From Campylobacterales bacterium (GTDB taxonomy: Bacteria > Campylobacterota > Campylobacteria > Campylobacterales > QNZT01): DNA of 31,236 bases. Location: positions 1 to 31,236 of the forward strand of contig JALUNR010000115.1 in assembly GCA_027055005.1 (NCBI GenBank), in the 5' to 3' direction. Under the pieces are notes generated by a model. That model saw only the letters and a program-made list of their open reading frames with translations. It was not told the origin of the DNA and did not search any database. This document shows positions 30,944-31,236 of the stretch, piece after piece. A program made the translations under genes and the position numbers. How positions within the stretch are numbered: position 1 is the stretch's first letter; every line of letters starts with the position of its first letter.

Positions 30944-31236
30944 TCTTTACTAAATCTTATATCAGCAGCTTCATCACTTCCTCCCTCTTTACCATCCGCA
31001 CCAAGTGAGATAAAGTCAATATTCCCATCTTCATTTATATATATGTAAGGATTTTTCCAAGGATCAACAGGAGTTTTACCATCTAAATAACCTCCACTAG
31101 CATATCCTTTATATTTATCACTATCTGGATTGTGTAAAAGTGCATTTAGTCCCTCTTCAGTTGTTGGATAAACTCCATTATCAAGTTTGAAGTTTTTTAA
31201 GCTATCTTTTAGCGAGTGCATTTGGATACAAACTAT
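30931..31236 (-). CDS. gspG: Type II secretion major pseudopilin GspG (N-terminus beyond window)
   Basis: The C-terminal 101 residues of a GspG-type pseudopilin; the frame stays open to the window edge, so the prepilin leader and hydrophobic helix lie outside. Recognisable parts are LKNFKLDNGVYPTTEEGLNAL, DPWKNPYIYINEDG and FISLGADGKEGG followed by AADI, the calcium-binding end of major pseudopilins. It would polymerise into the periplasmic pseudopilus that pushes substrates through the outer membrane. An internal ATG at 31221 is not the true start, because the family-typical sequence continues upstream of it. Confidence 0.92.
   Translation of the reverse strand: MVCIQMHSLKDSLKNFKLDNGVYPTTEEGLNALLHNPDSDKYKGYASGGYLDGKTPVDPWKNPYIYINEDGNIDFISLGADGKEGGSDEAADIRFSKECQR

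Noticed and set aside
1..31236. CRISPR array, tRNA or rRNA genes, prophage
   Set aside because: No regularly spaced repeats, cloverleaf-like sequences, rRNA signatures or phage structural genes were seen on either strand.

Overview
The window is AT-rich chromosomal DNA of a bacterium in the Campylobacterota (formerly Epsilonproteobacteria). The evidence is the protein content: an epsilon-type flagellin with a Maf/PseE glycosyltransferase and a pseudaminic acid locus, a short biotin synthase, and the topA-bioB and recA-eno neighbourhoods familiar from Campylobacter and relatives. An Arcobacter-, Sulfurimonas- or Sulfurospirillum-like organism fits; the genus cannot be fixed from sequence alone. 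No rRNA, tRNA, CRISPR array or intact mobile element was seen.

Layout. (1) 1-4.5 kb: a TonB-dependent receptor with the CxxxM...HxM copper-site motifs of OprC/NosA, divergent from a soluble PAS histidine kinase/response regulator pair. Two direct repeats with an 11-bp period lie between them. A gene remnant and a small membrane protein follow. (2) 4.5-8 kb: an ABC-F ATPase of the YbiT type, convergent with a compact minus-strand group (RraA-like, MltB-like lytic transglycosylase, HIT protein). (3) 8.1-12.6 kb: a tightly coupled four-gene operon encoding both subunits of a B12-dependent glutamate mutase, its MutL-type ATPase partner and an AMP-forming adenylating ligase. None of the glutamate-fermentation enzymes that normally follow the mutase is present. 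(4) 12.6-13.8 kb: a Phd-like/MazF-like toxin-antitoxin pair with its own promoter, then an orphan methyltransferase. (5) 13.9-22.5 kb: a complete CMP-pseudaminic acid operon (pseB, pseC, pseF, a pseG-pseH fusion, pseI) behind a sigma-54-like promoter, convergent with maf and a flagellin gene behind a sigma-28 promoter. (6) 22.6-27.7 kb: a truncated ribbon-helix-helix antitoxin remnant, a possible 32-residue membrane peptide, topA, a YefM-like/PIN toxin-antitoxin pair inserted between topA and bioB, bioB, and a cation:proton antiporter. (7) 27.7-31.2 kb, minus strand: a GspG pseudopilin cut by the window edge, a coiled-coil protein, recA, eno and a DivIC/FtsB-like protein.

How the genes work together. 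The pse genes make CMP-pseudaminic acid, Maf is expected to transfer it to Ser/Thr of flagellin, and the promoter types would tie sugar supply to flagellar assembly. The most unusual element is the mutase-MutL-ligase operon just upstream of this locus. Its active-site residues match glutamate mutase, so it probably makes 3-methylaspartate, and the ligase probably activates that or a related acid. Decoration of a surface or flagellar glycan is an attractive but unproven destination. The copper receptor and two-component pair look like a separate metal-responsive unit.
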